A stretch of DNA of 64,000 bases, from assembly GCF_000495815.1 (NCBI RefSeq), contig NZ_AWGE01000009.1:1-64000 (forward strand). Direction: 5' to 3'. A program made the translations under genes and the position numbers. Source of the stretch: Asticcacaulis sp. AC466. GTDB taxonomy: Bacteria > Pseudomonadota > Alphaproteobacteria > Caulobacterales > Caulobacteraceae. The notes beneath the pieces are model-generated. The model searched no databases, was not told the DNA's origin, and worked only from the letters and a program-made list of their open reading frames with translations. Each line of letters starts with the position of its first letter. The first letter of the stretch is position 1. Shown in pieces: positions 54,693 through 64,000 of this stretch.

Positions 54693-56654
54693 CTACTCGC
54701 TGACGAAGCCAACGCGGGCATGGCTGCCATCGCAGTACGGCTTGTTGGCGGAATGACCGCATCGGCATAGTTGCAAGGCTTGTGCCTTGCGGATCGTTCG
54801 GCCGGTGCCGCTTAAGACCTCCAGATTACCCGACAGTCGCAAGGGGCCGTTTTTCTGCGGCGCGATGTGAACCTCGCCGTCTCGCACCTCCAGGGCGGTG
54901 ACGTCGCCGGTGTCGGGCTCTCCGGTGGCGTGGAACGGATCATCGCCTTCCTTATGCTGTCCGTCGCAGAAGGGCTTGTTCTTTGATCGCCCGCATCGGC
55001 ATAAGGTGGCGCGATAGCCGATCGGTTCACCATCGAGTATCAGATTGCCCCGGAAGGCATTGGGCCCGTTTTCGCGCACCTGGATCAGATTGACCTGAGG
55101 CGGCATTTCCTGGGGACGGCCATCCTTTCGGCTGTACTGGATGGCGCCGGACGGGCAGTTCTGGGCAGTCGTCACCAGATTGTCAGCGCAGTCGGCGTCA
55201 TCGGGAACAATCCACGGGCCGACGACATTGGCCTTGAAGACGCCGGGCTGCTGCAGGACGCAGAACCGGGCATGAATGCACCGTTTGGCTTCGAATTCGA
55301 TAATGACATCCTTGCCCTCGGCCCGTTCGACAGCGGGCGCCTGGCCGTTTTCGTACCCCTTGGTTTCCGCTTTTCCGGGTTGAGGTTCGGCCATGACGGG
55401 AGACTCCTGTGGCGGGGATGGACGTATATGGCGTAATTTTTCGGCCAGGGTGGCCAGCCGGCTGGCCGTGCCGTCCGCCAGTGCGCCGGTCAGAACGCGC
55501 CTTGCACCGGTGGACAGTTCTTCAAGGCGTTCGGCGACGAACAGAAGGGCGGGCCTGCCGTCAGGCAGCGGGGTGACATCACGCAAGGTGGCGAAGGACA
55601 TACCGGCAGTCACGTCCGGCACGGTCGTGGACGCCTTGAGCGTCGTGAGGTGCTCGGCCACCGGCGTCAAGGCATACATTCCGTCGATGGCCACGTCGAT
55701 GAAGGCCTGCTTGCGTACCGGGTCAGGGTCGGCAAACCCCTGTGTCAGCGCCCGCAGCATAATATTGTAAATCGCGTTGACCAGATCCATGACACGCGCC
55801 GCTTCGGGTGCATCGACCCACACATTGCGGCTGGCCGGTCCTTTGCGCATGACGGGATTGGCGGCGACCGGGCGGGAGGGCGTAAAGCCCGCGTCTGCCG
55901 CTTCCATCTTGTGATAGGCGTCGCACATGGCCAGGAAGCGATTGTAATGGGAGCGGGCATTGTCGCCATTGGCGCCTTCCCCTTGGTCGACAATGGTGTC
56001 GCAAGCGGTCAGCGCGGTCTTCAGGCATTTGACAACGGTCAGGCCGGGCAGAGGTGTGAGATCCGGACCAACCTGCAAAGACATGTCGCCGATAAACAAC
56101 TTGTCTTCGCCCAGTCGGGCGCTCAGGTCTTCCAGCGCCTGACGGATTCCCCGGTACAGGTGGCCGACCGTGGCGTAATCCTGGCCGTTGGGCATCAGCC
56201 GATCGCCGTCCATATTGCGATCATACTCAGCTTTCACCGCATCGAAACCGGCGCCGTCCGGCCGGTCGGCGCCTTCGGGGCGTTCCAGATAGATGAAGTG
56301 GTCGAGCGTCGATTTGTTGAACGGATGCAGTTCTACGACGACGCCTGACGGGTGATAACCGGCAGCGATTGGAAAATTCGGGCGGCCGAAATGAGGAGAG
56401 CCCCCAACCGCTATGGTGATGTTGGCGACCAGCGCCAGATGAGACATTTCTTCGACGGCGATGCCGATGATATCGCGCCGCCAGCCAGCGACCACCCGGG
56501 CCTGCTCTGGTGTAAGACCATCGGCTTCCGATTTTAAGGAAAACGCCGCGAAAAGATAGCAGCACATCAGATTGTGCTCGATTTCCGCCGCTTCAGCGAG
56601 CAGGAAGACCAGTTCTTCCCGGCTGCGGACGCGGATGGGGGTTTCGGCTGCCAT
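54693..56654 (-). CDS. Fusion of ferritin-like, mono-cluster ferredoxin and two CDGSH domains
   Basis: A 653-residue soluble protein joining three iron modules. The ATG of MAAETPIRV follows GGAAGGACAAGGT. Residues 1-420 are ferritin-like (PF12902 type), with EIEHN (26) and EEMSH (68-72) as probable diiron ligands. A Pro-rich linker leads to a Fer4_19-like domain (about 470-535; RCIHARFCVLQQPGVF and AQNCPSGAI). Two CDGSH zinc-ribbon-like 2Fe-2S sites close the protein: CRCGRSKNKPFCDGQH and CRCGHSANKPYCDGSH. No signal peptide. All cluster ligands look intact. Function is unknown; a redox or iron-linked oxygenation role is plausible. The 15-bp tandem duplication just upstream lengthens the open frame but not the translated gene. 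Confidence 0.85.
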   Translation of the reverse strand: MAAETPIRVRSREELVFLLAEAAEIEHNLMCCYLFAAFSLKSEADGLTPEQARVVAGWRRDIIGIAVEEMSHLALVANITIAVGGSPHFGRPNFPIAAGYHPSGVVVELHPFNKSTLDHFIYLERPEGADRPDGAGFDAVKAEYDRNMDGDRLMPNGQDYATVGHLYRGIRQALEDLSARLGEDKLFIGDMSLQVGPDLTPLPGLTVVKCLKTALTACDTIVDQGEGANGDNARSHYNRFLAMCDAYHKMEAADAGFTPSRPVAANPVMRKGPASRNVWVDAPEAARVMDLVNAIYNIMLRALTQGFADPDPVRKQAFIDVAIDGMYALTPVAEHLTTLKASTTVPDVTAGMSFATLRDVTPLPDGRPALLFVAERLEELSTGARRVLTGALADGTASRLATLAEKLRHIRPSPPQESPVMAEPQPGKAETKGYENGQAPAVERAEGKDVIIEFEAKRCIHARFCVLQQPGVFKANVVGPWIVPDDADCADNLVTTAQNCPSGAIQYSRKDGRPQEMPPQVNLIQVRENGPNAFRGNLILDGEPIGYRATLCRCGRSKNKPFCDGQHKEGDDPFHATGEPDTGDVTALEVRDGEVHIAPQKNGPLRLSGNLEVLSGTGRTIRKAQALQLCRCGHSANKPYCDGSHARVGFVSE

Positions 56655-56665
56655 ACCTTGTCCTT

Positions 56666-56695
56666 CCAAACGATGCCTAGCCAAACGATGCCTAG
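56666..56695. repeat. 15-bp tandem duplication before the iron-fusion gene
   Basis: CCAAACGATGCCTAG occurs twice in direct succession (56666-56680, 56681-56695), just upstream of the ribosome site. It probably arose by slippage and could affect the 5' untranslated region. Confidence 0.85.
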
Positions 56696-56789
56696 TCAGG
56701 CCAGATTTCGTCATGATCCTGCCAGCCAGTTAAAGCCAGTCGCCCGGAGGGCGCAAGGGCGGATTTGCGTGATTTTTGCCTTATGGCGC

Positions 56790-56818
56790 TTGACTTCCGC
56801 CCTCCAATCCGACATAAG
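56790..56818 (+). promoter_or_regulatory. Candidate rpsD promoter
   Basis: TTGACT at 56790-56795 and CATAAG at 56813-56818 with a 17-bp spacer resemble a housekeeping promoter, about 120 bp before the rpsD ATG. Confidence 0.5.
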
Positions 56819-56940
56819 GCGCCACTTCAAGTCCCGGCCCCAGGCCAGGGGCTTATTACGGGTTGATCCTGAGCCGCCGTTGCAATCGCCTGTCGCAAGT
56901 CCGCGATAGGCCGGTCGGGGTTAGATATCGAAGGTACGAT

Positions 56941-57558
56941 ATGTCGAAGCGCCATAGCGCCAAGTACAAGCTCGACCGCGTCATGGGTGAAAACCTGTGG
57001 GGCCGTCCCAAGTCCCCCGTCAACAAGCGCTCCTATGGCCCTGGCCAGCACGGTCAGCGCCGTAAGTCGAAGATCTCCGATTTCGGCGTCCAGCTGCGCG
57101 CCAAGCAGAAGCTGAAGGGTTACTACGGTAACATCACCGAAAAGCAGTTCCTGCGCACCTATGAAGAGGCGGATCGCCGCAAGGGTAACACCTCGGAAAA
57201 CCTGATCGCCCTGCTGGAAACTCGCCTGGATGCCCTGGTTTACCGCGCCAAGTTCGTGCCGACCGTCTGGGCGGCCCGTCAGTTCGTCAACCATGGTCAC
57301 GTCCTGGTCAATGGCAAGCGCGTCAACATCGCGTCTTACCGTGTCAAGCCGGAAGACGTCGTCGAAGTCCGTGAGCGTTCGCGCAACATGGCTCTGGTCC
57401 TCGAAGCCCTGCAATCGCCTGAGCGTGACGTGCCGGACTATATCGAACTGGACGCCAAGGCCATGAAGGCCCGTCTGGTCCGCCTGCCGGAATTGGCCGA
57501 AGTGCCGTATCCGGTGAAGATGGAACCGAACCTGATCGTCGAATATTATTCGTCCTAA
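56941..57558 (+). CDS. rpsD: 30S ribosomal protein S4
   Basis: A 205-residue ribosomal protein that nucleates 30S assembly on 16S rRNA. The start [20 protein letters not shown] and the zinc-free [21 protein letters not shown] are the alphaproteobacterial form. The S4 RNA-binding domain ([27 protein letters not shown]) is complete. It stands alone here, not in an rpsM-rpsK-rpoA cluster, as is usual in this class, and is followed by its own terminator. Confidence 0.98.
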   Translation: MSKRHSAKYKLDRVMGENLWGRPKSPVNKRSYGPGQHGQRRKSKISDFGVQLRAKQKLKGYYGNITEKQFLRTYEEADRRKGNTSENLIALLETRLDALVYRAKFVPTVWAARQFVNHGHVLVNGKRVNIASYRVKPEDVVEVRERSRNMALVLEALQSPERDVPDYIELDAKAMKARLVRLPELAEVPYPVKMEPNLIVEYYSS

Positions 57559-57578
57559 GCTTCGGAATACCGAATTGG

Positions 57579-57610
57579 AAAACCCCGGAAGAGCGATCTT
57601 CCGGGGTTTT
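57579..57610 (+). terminator. Intrinsic terminator after rpsD
   Basis: AAAACCCCGGAAGA pairs perfectly with TCTTCCGGGGTTTT across GCGA. It ends three bp from the stop codon of the convergent metallopeptidase gene, so it may serve both. Confidence 0.93.
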
Positions 57611-57612
57611 TC

Positions 57613-59247
57613 TTATTTCGCAGGTGTGTCGGGTTTTGCGGGGGTGGCGTCTCCACCTGGCGTCTCGTCGTGGTCTTCGCTCTTGCGCTCGCCCCTTAGC
57701 AATCTCAGTAACTCTTCCTTTGAGGCGTGGCGATCGATGGCGGTCAGGATATTGCCCGCCCACTGCGACATATCCTGATTGTGCGGATTGTTCGCCAAGG
57801 GATAAAGCATCTCCTTGGCCTCTTCAGCACGATCGCGCGACACCAGAAGCCAGGCGGCGCGCACGGCATACTCGTCGACGGATGGCGCCAGATAGTGTGC
57901 CTGTACGGCGGCATTGATGGCATTGTCGGTCACGCCGTCATCGCCCAGGGTCCGAGAATAGTAGTAGAGGTTCGGCGCGTTCAGGGGATCGAGCTTATAG
58001 GCCTTGTACAAGGTTTGGCGTGCTTGTTTCATCTGGCTGGCGCGCGTCTCGCCCTTCTCGATTTGCCCGTGAACAGTCATCAGGAACAGGGTTTGGCCTA
58101 GCCGGTAATGGCTTTCGGCGTCATCTGGATGGGCCTGGGCGTAGGCGCGCAGATAGCCGAGCGCCTGACTTTCATCACCGACAATGATCTGGGCGCGTGC
58201 CAGAACCATACGGGCATAGTCTTCGCCGGGATATTTGGCTGCCTCGGTTTCGATAGACTTCAAAAGGACCTGACCGAAATCGCGCGACGGGCAAACGCGT
58301 ACAGCGGCATCCGACAGCAACAGGCGGTTGGCGGAAACCGGCATGGGGGCAATTGTGATGTCCGAATCCGGCATATCCTTGATGCGATAAACCGTCGCCA
58401 TCAGGTTCTTCAGCATATAGGTACGCAGGGTTTTCTGCAGGGTCTTGATCGGTATGCCGAACGCTTTTTCGAAGGCAGACACCGGGTCTTCCCCCTTGTC
58501 GAACGCTTCGAGATAGGTATCAAAAGCCTGTCTGCGCGCGGGATCGGACAGGATGTAGTGCGATAGCAGCCAGGACTGGGCGTAGAACCTATTTATGTCG
58601 GCCGGCGCCTTGTGGATATAAGGCTTGTCACGCAGAATGTCTTCGTAGGGCAAGGGAGCGGAATTGATCAGATCGCCGGCACGCATGGCCGATGCTGTAC
58701 CCACTTCGGCCTTATCGCCCTCAAGGCGGATCGTGCTGTAAAATTCCGCGTAGCCCTCAATGAACCACTTTGGATACTTCACGTCGCTGTTCTGCATCAT
58801 GAAGGTATGCGCATATTCGTGGAACAGAACGACCTGGCTCAGGTTTTCCTTCTGTTTCTCGACACTTGAGGCTTTTCGGGTCGTAAAATCATCCTGATAG
58901 ATGGCGAAAGCGGCCGCCCCCTGGTCGCACGCCTTGTAATAGCCCATGACGCCTTGCTTGACGTCTGGCCAGGTTTTACGGATGTCGGCCAGGCCGTCGA
59001 CGAAGTACACGGTCATGCGCGGCGTATTGGCATCGTCCTCCGCATCTCTATTGTGGAAAATGCCTAAAACGTAGCGGTATTGTTCAAGACGATGCAGGTA
59101 GGCGCGTGTGACGGTTTCACTATTGTCGCTGTAGACCGTGAAATGCGGGCTGTCTGCGCGCAGCCATTTGGCGGTTTCAGCGTGCGCGGCGCCTGAGGCA
59201 ATCAGGCCGGCGGCAAAAACGGCAGTCGCTTTTCGCAAGACAAGCAT
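57613..59247 (-). CDS. Exported gluzincin-like metallopeptidase with TPR domain
   Basis: A 544-residue protein. The signal ends at AHAET. The zinc site HEYAHTF with the downstream Glu in KWFIEGYAEF (about 150-175) matches the HExxH + E pattern of DUF1570-like peptidases. Residues 330-500 form TPR-like helices (SHYRLGQTLFLM, LYKAYKLDPLNAPNLYYYSRTL). The C-terminus is charged and Pro-rich (DATPAKPDTPAK). Substrate unknown. GGGGGACC precedes the ATG. Confidence 0.83.
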   Translation of the reverse strand: MLVLRKATAVFAAGLIASGAAHAETAKWLRADSPHFTVYSDNSETVTRAYLHRLEQYRYVLGIFHNRDAEDDANTPRMTVYFVDGLADIRKTWPDVKQGVMGYYKACDQGAAAFAIYQDDFTTRKASSVEKQKENLSQVVLFHEYAHTFMMQNSDVKYPKWFIEGYAEFYSTIRLEGDKAEVGTASAMRAGDLINSAPLPYEDILRDKPYIHKAPADINRFYAQSWLLSHYILSDPARRQAFDTYLEAFDKGEDPVSAFEKAFGIPIKTLQKTLRTYMLKNLMATVYRIKDMPDSDITIAPMPVSANRLLLSDAAVRVCPSRDFGQVLLKSIETEAAKYPGEDYARMVLARAQIIVGDESQALGYLRAYAQAHPDDAESHYRLGQTLFLMTVHGQIEKGETRASQMKQARQTLYKAYKLDPLNAPNLYYYSRTLGDDGVTDNAINAAVQAHYLAPSVDEYAVRAAWLLVSRDRAEEAKEMLYPLANNPHNQDMSQWAGNILTAIDRHASKEELLRLLRGERKSEDHDETPGGDATPAKPDTPAK

Positions 59248-59317
59248 AATATGGTCCCCCGAGCATATGTCGAGGTAACCATATACGATAGGTTATGTCG
59301 AGACGCTACAGGAGAGG

Positions 59318-59653
59318 TTAGGCCTCAATCAGGCCCTGTTCGGCCAGCGCGGTTTTCAATTCACCGGACTGGAACATTTCGCGCACGATATCGGCGCCGC
59401 CGATGAATTCGCCCTTGACGTACAGTTGGGGAATTGTCGGCCAGTCGCTATAGACTTTTACGCCTTCGCGAAGATCATTGTCTTGGAGGACATCGACGCC
59501 GATATATTCCGCGCCGAGATGGTCGAGTACCTGGACCACGAGGCTGGAGAACCCGCAACGCGGCTGATCGGGCGTGCCCTTCATGAACAGGACGACATTG
59601 TGACCCTTGATGGTGGTGTCGATAAAGGTTTGGACGTCGGTTTCCGCGCTCAC
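59318..59653 (-). CDS. grxD: Monothiol glutaredoxin Grx4 family
   Basis: A 111-residue CGFS-type glutaredoxin that carries 2Fe-2S clusters with glutathione. The GTG start is chosen because GGAGAG lies six nt upstream; an earlier TTG in frame has no site. Motifs KGTPDQPRCGFSS, WPTIPQLYVKGEFIGGADIV are complete. In many alphaproteobacteria grxD sits near purL and bolA; here purL is close but no bolA is seen between. Confidence 0.95.
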   Translation of the reverse strand: MSAETDVQTFIDTTIKGHNVVLFMKGTPDQPRCGFSSLVVQVLDHLGAEYIGVDVLQDNDLREGVKVYSDWPTIPQLYVKGEFIGGADIVREMFQSGELKTALAEQGLIEA

Positions 59654-59789
59654 GCTACGCTCTCCTGTCAATGAACTGACACAGCATATAGGCCCGGCAA
59701 GGCGTTAAATAAAGACCCGATGTACGATTTCACACCAAATGAAGCCGATGCCTGATATCGGTGCGCCCCACAAAGACAGACGTTTGCCA

Positions 59790-60695
59790 TCAGCCAGTTC
59801 TCGGCTGCTCGTTGAAGCGGGCCATTTCGATCTGTGCTGGAACGGAAGAGGGGAGGTGGCGCTCCGGCACGCCCGCCAGGGATTCTAGGTGCTCCGGGCT
59901 TTCGGCATCAATCAGTATGCACGACATGCTGGGTTGCGACAAAGCATAGCCCAGGCACAGTTGTTCCGGCGTCCAATCGGCGGTCTGATGCAGGAAAGCG
60001 TGCGTTCCGGCGCCGGCGAGCGGATTTTTTGCCTTGCTGAATCCGAAGAAGCCGCGTCTGGCCTCCTTGGGGACAACATCCTCGGCGTTGCGGTACATTG
60101 ACGGAAAAAAATCCGTAGCGATGACGTTCATATCCCGTGTCACAGCGAAATCGATCTGACGCCGTTTGTCCCAGCTTGAGTCGATATCGAAGCTGGTCTT
60201 TACGACGTCGAATTTGCCCGTCTTGATTACGGCGGCCAGGTCTTCGGTTTCGGCCATGGCGCCGAGATAGCGCAGCATCTTGGAGCGTTGCAGGCTTTTC
60301 AGGAAGTTGAGGCTGGCTTCGGGTAGGGCTCCCGCGCCCGGCTGCCCGAAAAACAGTAGGTCGATCCAGTGCAGGCCAGTTTCCTTAACCGCGCCGCGCA
60401 GACGATCTTTCAGTCCGGCGAGGGCATAGGTGTCTTCACTGGGAGACTGGTGCGGCTCATGGGCAGTCAGTGAAATGAACAGTAACTTGCGTTCCACCAC
60501 CGAAAAGGCTTCGGCGGCGCATTTCAGGAAGCCGACATCGCAGGTATCGAAGGAATAGGTATTGATACCGTTTTCCATAGCGGAAACGATCAGCTTCTGC
60601 AGGAGCGCACGGTTCTTGTTGAGCTTGTCGAAGCTGAGGCGCAGACCTATCGTCGAAAGCGCCAGACCGGAGCGGCCGAACGGACGGTAGCGCAT
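59790..60695 (-). CDS. Degenerate aldo/keto reductase-like protein
   Basis: A 301-residue protein with the aldo/keto reductase barrel order (MRYRPFGRSGLALSTIGLRL, then INTYSFDTCDVGFL). The catalytic tetrad looks broken: the Tyr after FDTCD is absent, and the LLH-type His segment reads DLLFFGQPGAG. The NADP-binding end is also altered. It is therefore probably not a normal reductase and may be structural or regulatory. GAGGGGCTGTAAT precedes the ATG. Small regions of the chain (FFGFSKAKNPLAGAG) retain similarity to active members. Confidence 0.8.
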   Translation of the reverse strand: MRYRPFGRSGLALSTIGLRLSFDKLNKNRALLQKLIVSAMENGINTYSFDTCDVGFLKCAAEAFSVVERKLLFISLTAHEPHQSPSEDTYALAGLKDRLRGAVKETGLHWIDLLFFGQPGAGALPEASLNFLKSLQRSKMLRYLGAMAETEDLAAVIKTGKFDVVKTSFDIDSSWDKRRQIDFAVTRDMNVIATDFFPSMYRNAEDVVPKEARRGFFGFSKAKNPLAGAGTHAFLHQTADWTPEQLCLGYALSQPSMSCILIDAESPEHLESLAGVPERHLPSSVPAQIEMARFNEQPRTG

Positions 60696-60909
60696 ATTAC
60701 AGCCCCTCGCCAAAAAGGCCGCAGCTGGCGAAAGGCACGCGCATCGTGGTCATGATCAGAATCGCCCCGATTGAAATCGTCAAAATGCACTGTGGAAGGC
60801 TGAGGGTCGAACGACACCGCGTTTAGACTAGGCCGTAATTCGGTTAAGAGAGGTTTAAATCGACCAGCAAAACGTGCAATTTCAGAGCAGCCTGCTAGGT
60901 ATGGCACGC

Positions 60910-60936
60910 AAAGAAAACGGCCGCTGACGCGGCCGT
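60910..60936 (-). terminator. Intrinsic terminator after purL
   Basis: On the minus strand ACGGCCGC pairs perfectly with GCGGCCGT across GTCA, followed by TTTTCTT. It begins about 25 bp after the purL stop codon. Confidence 0.85.
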
Positions 60937-60961
60937 AAACTGGACATCATATAGGTGGCGA

Positions 60962-63181
60962 TTAAGCTTCATTGCCCGCCATATAGGCCGGGAGCCAGGC
61001 TTCGTGCGCCTGGCGCAGAGCTTCGATAGACAGGGAAAGCCCGGCATAGCTCAGGTCCGTTCCGCCGGCGACACCGATGACAGCCGCGGGAACTTCGGCC
61101 TCTGCGGCCTGGGCGACGACCAGATGCGCGGACGCCTCGTCGACGGCCACTAGGTAACGCGCCTGATCTTCGGCGAAACCGAAGACATGATCGCTCAGAT
61201 CGGTTGGGTTCTTCAGGTTCAGACCGGTCTTTGACGACAAGACAATATCGACCGCACCCGACAGTAAACCGCCATCGCTGAGATCGTGAACGCCCTTGGC
61301 GACGCCTGACTTGATGAGGCGGCGCACCAGAGTGCCGTTGTTCTTTTCCGCTTCGAGGTCGACCTTCGGCGGTGCGCCCTTTTCGACGCCGCAGACTTCG
61401 CGCAGGTAAAGCGACGAGCCCATTTCGCCCTTGGTTTCGCCGATCAGGACAATGACCTGGCCCGGCTGGACCTTATTGAAGCCGACGCGCTGATCGTAAT
61501 CCTTCAAAAGGCCGACAGCGCCGACAGTCGGCGTAGGCGGGATCGAAACGCCATTGGTTTCGTTGTAGAGCGACACATTCCCTGACACGACCGGGAAGCT
61601 GAGTACCCGGCAGGCCTCGGCCATGCCATCGATAGCGCGCACGATCTGGCCCATGGTTTCGGGCTTTTCGGGGCTGCCGAAATTGAGGTTGTCCGTGATG
61701 GCGATAGGTTCGGCGCCGACAGCCGTCAGGTTGCGCCAAGCTTCCGCCACGGCTTGCTTGCCGCCTTCGTAGGGGTTGGCCTTGACGTACCGCGGGGTGC
61801 AATCCGACGTGACGGCCAGCGCTTTGCGCGTACCATGGACGCGGACCATGCCGGCATCGTGTCCGGTCGAGGAATCGGCCAGGGTGTCGGCCATGACATG
61901 GCGGTCGTACTGTTCCCACAGCCAGCGCTTGGACGCCTCATCCGGACAGGAAATGACTTTGAGCAGGGCAGAATTCAGATCATGGGCGGGCACATCGGCT
62001 TCGGTCAGTTCCGGCTCAACGGTGGGTTCGACCCACGGACGGTCATAGAGGGGGGCATCGTCGGACAGAGGCGCCAAAGGCAGGTCGCAAACGACCTCGC
62101 CCTTGTGCTTGAGCACGATACGGCCCGACGTGTTGGTTTCGCCGATGACGGCGGCGTCCAGGCCCCACTTCTTGAAGATGCGATAGCCGTCTTGTTCGCG
62201 GCCCGGCTTCAGAATAGCCAGCATGCGCTCCTGGCTTTCCGACAGCATCATTTCATAGGCCGTCATGTTGGTTTCGCGTTGCGGCACCTGGTCGAGGTCG
62301 AGCGTGATGCCCAGGCCGCCCTTGCCGGCCATTTCGACGGACGAAGAGGTGAGGCCGGCCGCGCCCATATCCTGAATGGCGGCGACGGCGCCTGACGCCA
62401 TCAGTTCCAGGGTGGCTTCGATCAGCAGCTTTTCGGCGAAGGGGTCGCCAACCTGCACGGTCGGGCGCTTTTCTTCTGAGTCTTCCGAAAATTCGACCGA
62501 CGCCATAGTGGCGCCGTGGATTCCGTCGCGGCCAGTTTTCGAGCCGAAATAGACGACGGGCAGGCCCGGCTCAGGCGCAGCGGAATAGAAGATCTTGTCG
62601 GCATCGGCCAGGCCAACGCACATGGCGTTGACCAGAATGTTGCCGTTATAGCCCGCGTGGAAGTTGGTCTCGCCGGCCACCGTCGGCACGCCGACGCAGT
62701 TGCCATAGCCACCGATACCCGAAACGACGCCTTCGACCAGACGGCGGGTCTTGGGGTGGTCCGGTTCACCAAAACGCAAGGCATTGAGCAAAGCCACCGG
62801 GCGAGCACCCATAGTGAAGACGTCGCGCATGATCCCGCCCACGCCCGTCGCCGCGCCTTGATACGGCTCGATGAAGGACGGGTGGTTGTGCGATTCCATT
62901 TTGAAAATGCAGGCCTGGCCGTCGTCGATATCAATGACGCCGGCGTTTTCACCGGGACCGCAGATGACGCGCGGGCCGGTGACCGGGAATTTGCGCAGGT
63001 GCAGGCGGGACGATTTGTAGGAGCAGTGTTCCGACCACATCACCGAGAAGACCCCCAGTTCGACGTCGTTCGGTTCCCGGCCGAGACGGTCCAGTATGAC
63101 CTGGTATTCGTCAGCCTTGAGGCCATATTCAGCGGCCTTTTCGGCCATGGTTTTTTGCGGGGCGGGGGCGTGTGTGCTCAT
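60962..63181 (-). CDS. purL: Phosphoribosylformylglycinamidine synthase subunit PurL
   Basis: A 739-residue small-type PurL (needs separate PurQ and PurS) for the fourth step of purine synthesis, FGAR to [15 protein letters not shown], the ATP-binding [21 protein letters not shown], and [17 protein letters not shown] match. Length is normal. It ends with its own terminator; the next gene upstream on this strand is the partial hydrolase. Confidence 0.97.
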   Translation of the reverse strand: MSTHAPAPQKTMAEKAAEYGLKADEYQVILDRLGREPNDVELGVFSVMWSEHCSYKSSRLHLRKFPVTGPRVICGPGENAGVIDIDDGQACIFKMESHNHPSFIEPYQGAATGVGGIMRDVFTMGARPVALLNALRFGEPDHPKTRRLVEGVVSGIGGYGNCVGVPTVAGETNFHAGYNGNILVNAMCVGLADADKIFYSAAPEPGLPVVYFGSKTGRDGIHGATMASVEFSEDSEEKRPTVQVGDPFAEKLLIEATLELMASGAVAAIQDMGAAGLTSSSVEMAGKGGLGITLDLDQVPQRETNMTAYEMMLSESQERMLAILKPGREQDGYRIFKKWGLDAAVIGETNTSGRIVLKHKGEVVCDLPLAPLSDDAPLYDRPWVEPTVEPELTEADVPAHDLNSALLKVISCPDEASKRWLWEQYDRHVMADTLADSSTGHDAGMVRVHGTRKALAVTSDCTPRYVKANPYEGGKQAVAEAWRNLTAVGAEPIAITDNLNFGSPEKPETMGQIVRAIDGMAEACRVLSFPVVSGNVSLYNETNGVSIPPTPTVGAVGLLKDYDQRVGFNKVQPGQVIVLIGETKGEMGSSLYLREVCGVEKGAPPKVDLEAEKNNGTLVRRLIKSGVAKGVHDLSDGGLLSGAVDIVLSSKTGLNLKNPTDLSDHVFGFAEDQARYLVAVDEASAHLVVAQAAEAEVPAAVIGVAGGTDLSYAGLSLSIEALRQAHEAWLPAYMAGNEA

Positions 63182-63228
63182 GGCGCGGATATAGGGGATT
63201 CAATCCGCGCACTCAACGGTAAAACGCC

Positions 63229-64000
63229 TTATTTCTTTCCGAGATTGAATTGAAATTTCGGCTGGTCGGTCTTGATGCAGGTCGCATCGACATTGGCATC
63301 GGCGGTTTCGATGAATTGTGCAATCATCTTCTTGGCGCAAGTGCTGCCGGCGATGGTGTGGGTGCGGTTAGGGAAGAAGTAGTTCTTTCCCCGACTCAGG
63401 CGCTTGACCGCTTCATCGGACAGTTCGGATGGACACCCGGCGTCGATATCAGCCGACAGCATCAGGGTTGGAATGTCGCTGGTCAGGGGCTGGTTTTCGA
63501 CCGGATCGGGCGCGCCGACCGGAAATGCCTTGCAGACCTCGAAGAACCGCCGGGTATCGTGGGCGGTTGCAACCGCGATAGGATCGTTCGGGTTTACCTT
63601 GTCGAGATCAGCGGGATTTTCGAACGCAAATTCCTCCTTGCACAGGGTGGTAAAGAACTGGCCCTCGGTATAGCCCGCCTGCGTTTTCTCAAAATTGGCA
63701 AGCGCGGTGTAGTCGCCCTTCATCAAGGTGTCGAGCGTCAGGGGCAGGCTTTGCGCACCCTCGCGGGAATAGATTTCATCGAGCAGGAAGGCGGCTAACA
63801 GATCGGCCGTGTAGGTGTGGCCTTTGACGGTGGCCGGTTTGACCAGCCAGGTGCGCAGCAGGTCGTCCAGCCGCTTTTCCATATTGGGGAATTTTGCATT
63901 ACAGGCCGCGTCGGCGGCGCAATAGCCGAGAACCTGGCGGGTTTCTCGCGACACCAGGGCGGGCAGGGGCGCGGTCGCGTTGGCTTCCGGCGGCCATGTC
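63229..64000 (-). CDS. Alpha/beta hydrolase, C-terminal part (cut by the right edge)
   Basis: The frame is open to the end of the window, so the N-terminus (with nucleophile Ser) is not seen. The visible part has a helical cap-like region, then DIPTLMLSADIDAGCPSEL (acid Asp) and FPNRTHTIAGSTCAKK (catalytic His region), the layout of the TAP-type hydrolase C-terminal domain (PF08386). Such enzymes are exported peptidases or esterases. Several Cys (CAADAAC, C in STCAKK, TCIKTD) may form disulphides, consistent with export. A GTG at 63954 could be a false internal start. Confidence 0.8.
   Translation of the reverse strand, partial: TWPPEANATAPLPALVSRETRQVLGYCAADAACNAKFPNMEKRLDDLLRTWLVKPATVKGHTYTADLLAAFLLDEIYSREGAQSLPLTLDTLMKGDYTALANFEKTQAGYTEGQFFTTLCKEEFAFENPADLDKVNPNDPIAVATAHDTRRFFEVCKAFPVGAPDPVENQPLTSDIPTLMLSADIDAGCPSELSDEAVKRLSRGKNYFFPNRTHTIAGSTCAKKMIAQFIETADANVDATCIKTDQPKFQFNLGKK

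Overview
The window looks like chromosome of an alphaproteobacterium, most likely a caulobacter relative (Asticcacaulis-like). This is inferred from an alphaproteobacterial-type S4 and PurL, a TonB receptor of the Xanthomonas/Caulobacter type paired with a tryptophan-halogenase-like protein, Tat-exported glycosidases and several chemoreceptors. I see no rRNA, tRNA, CRISPR array, transposase or prophage.

Left part (1-32 kb): a polysaccharide-utilisation region. A triosephosphate isomerase runs off the left edge. Next come a candidate small RNA, a GH5 endoglucanase-like lipoprotein, a GH42 beta-galactosidase, and a MacB/FtsX-type ABC permease with its ATPase. Divergent from these is a two-component pair, an NtrC-like regulator with a degraded AAA+ domain and an NtrY-like kinase. 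An IclR regulator then precedes a GH2 enzyme, a GH39 enzyme, a second GH2, two GH29 alpha-fucosidase-like enzymes, a large TonB-dependent receptor, a flavin halogenase-like protein, two esterases (one SASA-type) and a GH62 arabinofuranosidase. Together these would import and strip a decorated plant hemicellulose carrying arabinose, galactose, fucose and acetyl groups: the receptor imports oligosaccharides, periplasmic or surface enzymes remove side chains, and IclR and the two-component system are the local regulators.

Middle part (32-51.5 kb): housekeeping and stress genes. These are a PNPOx-like stress protein, exonuclease III, a membrane protein with a 25-residue partner, a YpfH-like esterase, glutathione peroxidase, DUF1304, an RluA-type pseudouridine synthase, a DUF4832 secreted protein, a SYLF protein, OsmC, a GT39-type membrane glycosyltransferase, a Tat-exported phospholipase C, an old yellow enzyme, a YdeI/DUF1905 protein, a chemoreceptor, the glutathione-dependent formaldehyde pathway (AdhC, S-formylglutathione hydrolase, a periplasmic unknown) and a CorC/HlyC-type protein.

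Right part (51.5-64 kb): a chemoreceptor-like protein without a signalling domain, a Cache chemoreceptor, an unusual fusion of a ferritin-like domain, a mono-cluster ferredoxin and two CDGSH domains, rpsD, a TPR metallopeptidase, monothiol glutaredoxin, a degenerate aldo/keto reductase, purL, and an alpha/beta hydrolase cut by the right edge.

The most unusual items are the iron-protein fusion, the ABC transporter with a degraded NtrC-type regulator, a candidate CU-rich-loop small RNA, a candidate attenuator or small RNA ahead of the TonB receptor, and a recurring TTATATTTGA element ahead of the sugar genes.
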